NCBI RefSeq assembly: GCF_003384035.1
Contig: NZ_QQAK01000010.1
Span: forward strand, 62,001-126,000
Direction of reading: 5' to 3'
Length of the DNA stretch: 64,000 nt
Source of the DNA: Sporosarcina sp. BI001-red
Lineage (GTDB): Bacteria; Bacillota; Bacilli; Bacillales_A; Planococcaceae
Both the position numbers and the translations under genes were made by a program. Positions 63,910 through 64,000 of this stretch are shown piece by piece. Position 1 is the first letter of the stretch. Every line of letters begins with the position of its first letter. The notes beneath the pieces were generated by a model. The model did no database searches and had not been told where the DNA came from. It worked only from the letters and a program-made list of their open reading frames with translations.

Positions 63910-64000
63910 GTGGGTTCTTTACCCGATATATTTTCTACCCTCGTGCAAGGCTTAAAAGTGACGCTATTGGTGCTCGTACTTTCGATTATCTGTAGTACGA
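63910..64000 (+). CDS. ehuC: Ectoine ABC transporter permease, partial
   Basis: GTG 63910 follows TGGAGTGG. Thirty codons are visible (GSLPDIFSTLVQGLKVTLLV...), matching the N-terminus of amino-acid-type ABC permeases. Gene identity is inferred from the adjacent ehuB; the frame runs off the window edge. Confidence 0.7.
   Translation, partial: MGSLPDIFSTLVQGLKVTLLVLVLSIICST

Overview
The window looks like chromosome of a low-to-mid GC, Gram-positive member of the Bacillales, probably a Planococcaceae relative such as Sporosarcina (inference from protein style: EhuB-type ectoine uptake, a ComK homologue, TcaA/YvbJ-type zinc-ribbon envelope proteins, strong GGAGG ribosome binding sites). No rRNA, tRNA, phage module or intact insertion sequence was seen.

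Layout. 0-15.6 kb: a secreted-protein region. Four exported proteins (a subtilase, two large beta-rich surface proteins, one split by an in-frame stop, and a transglutaminase-like protein) share one Ig-like (SbsA/Big_5-type) domain. A chemotaxis receptor and an Rpn-type nuclease gene lie among them. The spaces between hold gene relics (ComM/YifB N-termini, a truncated copy of a UDG-like gene), duplicated terminators and copies of a ~35 bp end sequence built on GGTACCTGGACC. These look like a decayed family of small mobile cassettes. 15.9-18.7 kb: a divergent membrane sugar-transfer locus (GT-C transferase; GT2, DUF2304, SMR-like flippase). 19.1-24.8 kb: a LprI-like lipoprotein, three zinc-ribbon membrane proteins of the TcaA/YvbJ/YARHG type, and a truncated TPR regulator. 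25.1-27.7 kb and 40.4-43.0 kb: two paralogous operons for Tat-exported GMC oxidoreductase complexes (gluconate 2-dehydrogenase-like), the second followed by a SCO-type copper chaperone gene. 28.8-34.1 kb: a PilX-like N-terminus fused to a long beta-solenoid, then three lipoproteins. 34.2-37.0 kb: a winged-helix protein, a small sigma-70 factor and a comK homologue, possibly a competence control locus. 37.7-39.7 kb: a cyclic-di-GMP class I riboswitch in front of a secreted protein with 66-bp tandem repeats. 43.7-46.3 kb: sulfatase and a second zinc-ribbon membrane protein.

46.4-64 kb: catabolic and transport clusters separated by three tandem arrays of a ~206 bp non-coding repeat, itself containing six 21-bp subrepeats. 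The clusters are an ascorbate-type PTS (PRD regulator, IIB, IIC) with a catabolite-response-like site; an XRE-cupin regulator with hydantoinase/oxoprolinase subunits A and B, a cupin and an NCS1 permease; a quinone oxidoreductase-like gene; a DUF3100 membrane pair; and the start of an ectoine ABC transporter (ehuB, partial ehuC) that runs off the right edge.

The most unusual elements are the 206-bp/21-bp nested arrays, the GGTACC-ended cassette family with passenger genes but no visible transposase, the c-di-GMP-controlled repeat protein, and two genes whose best-placed start codons are ATT or ATC.
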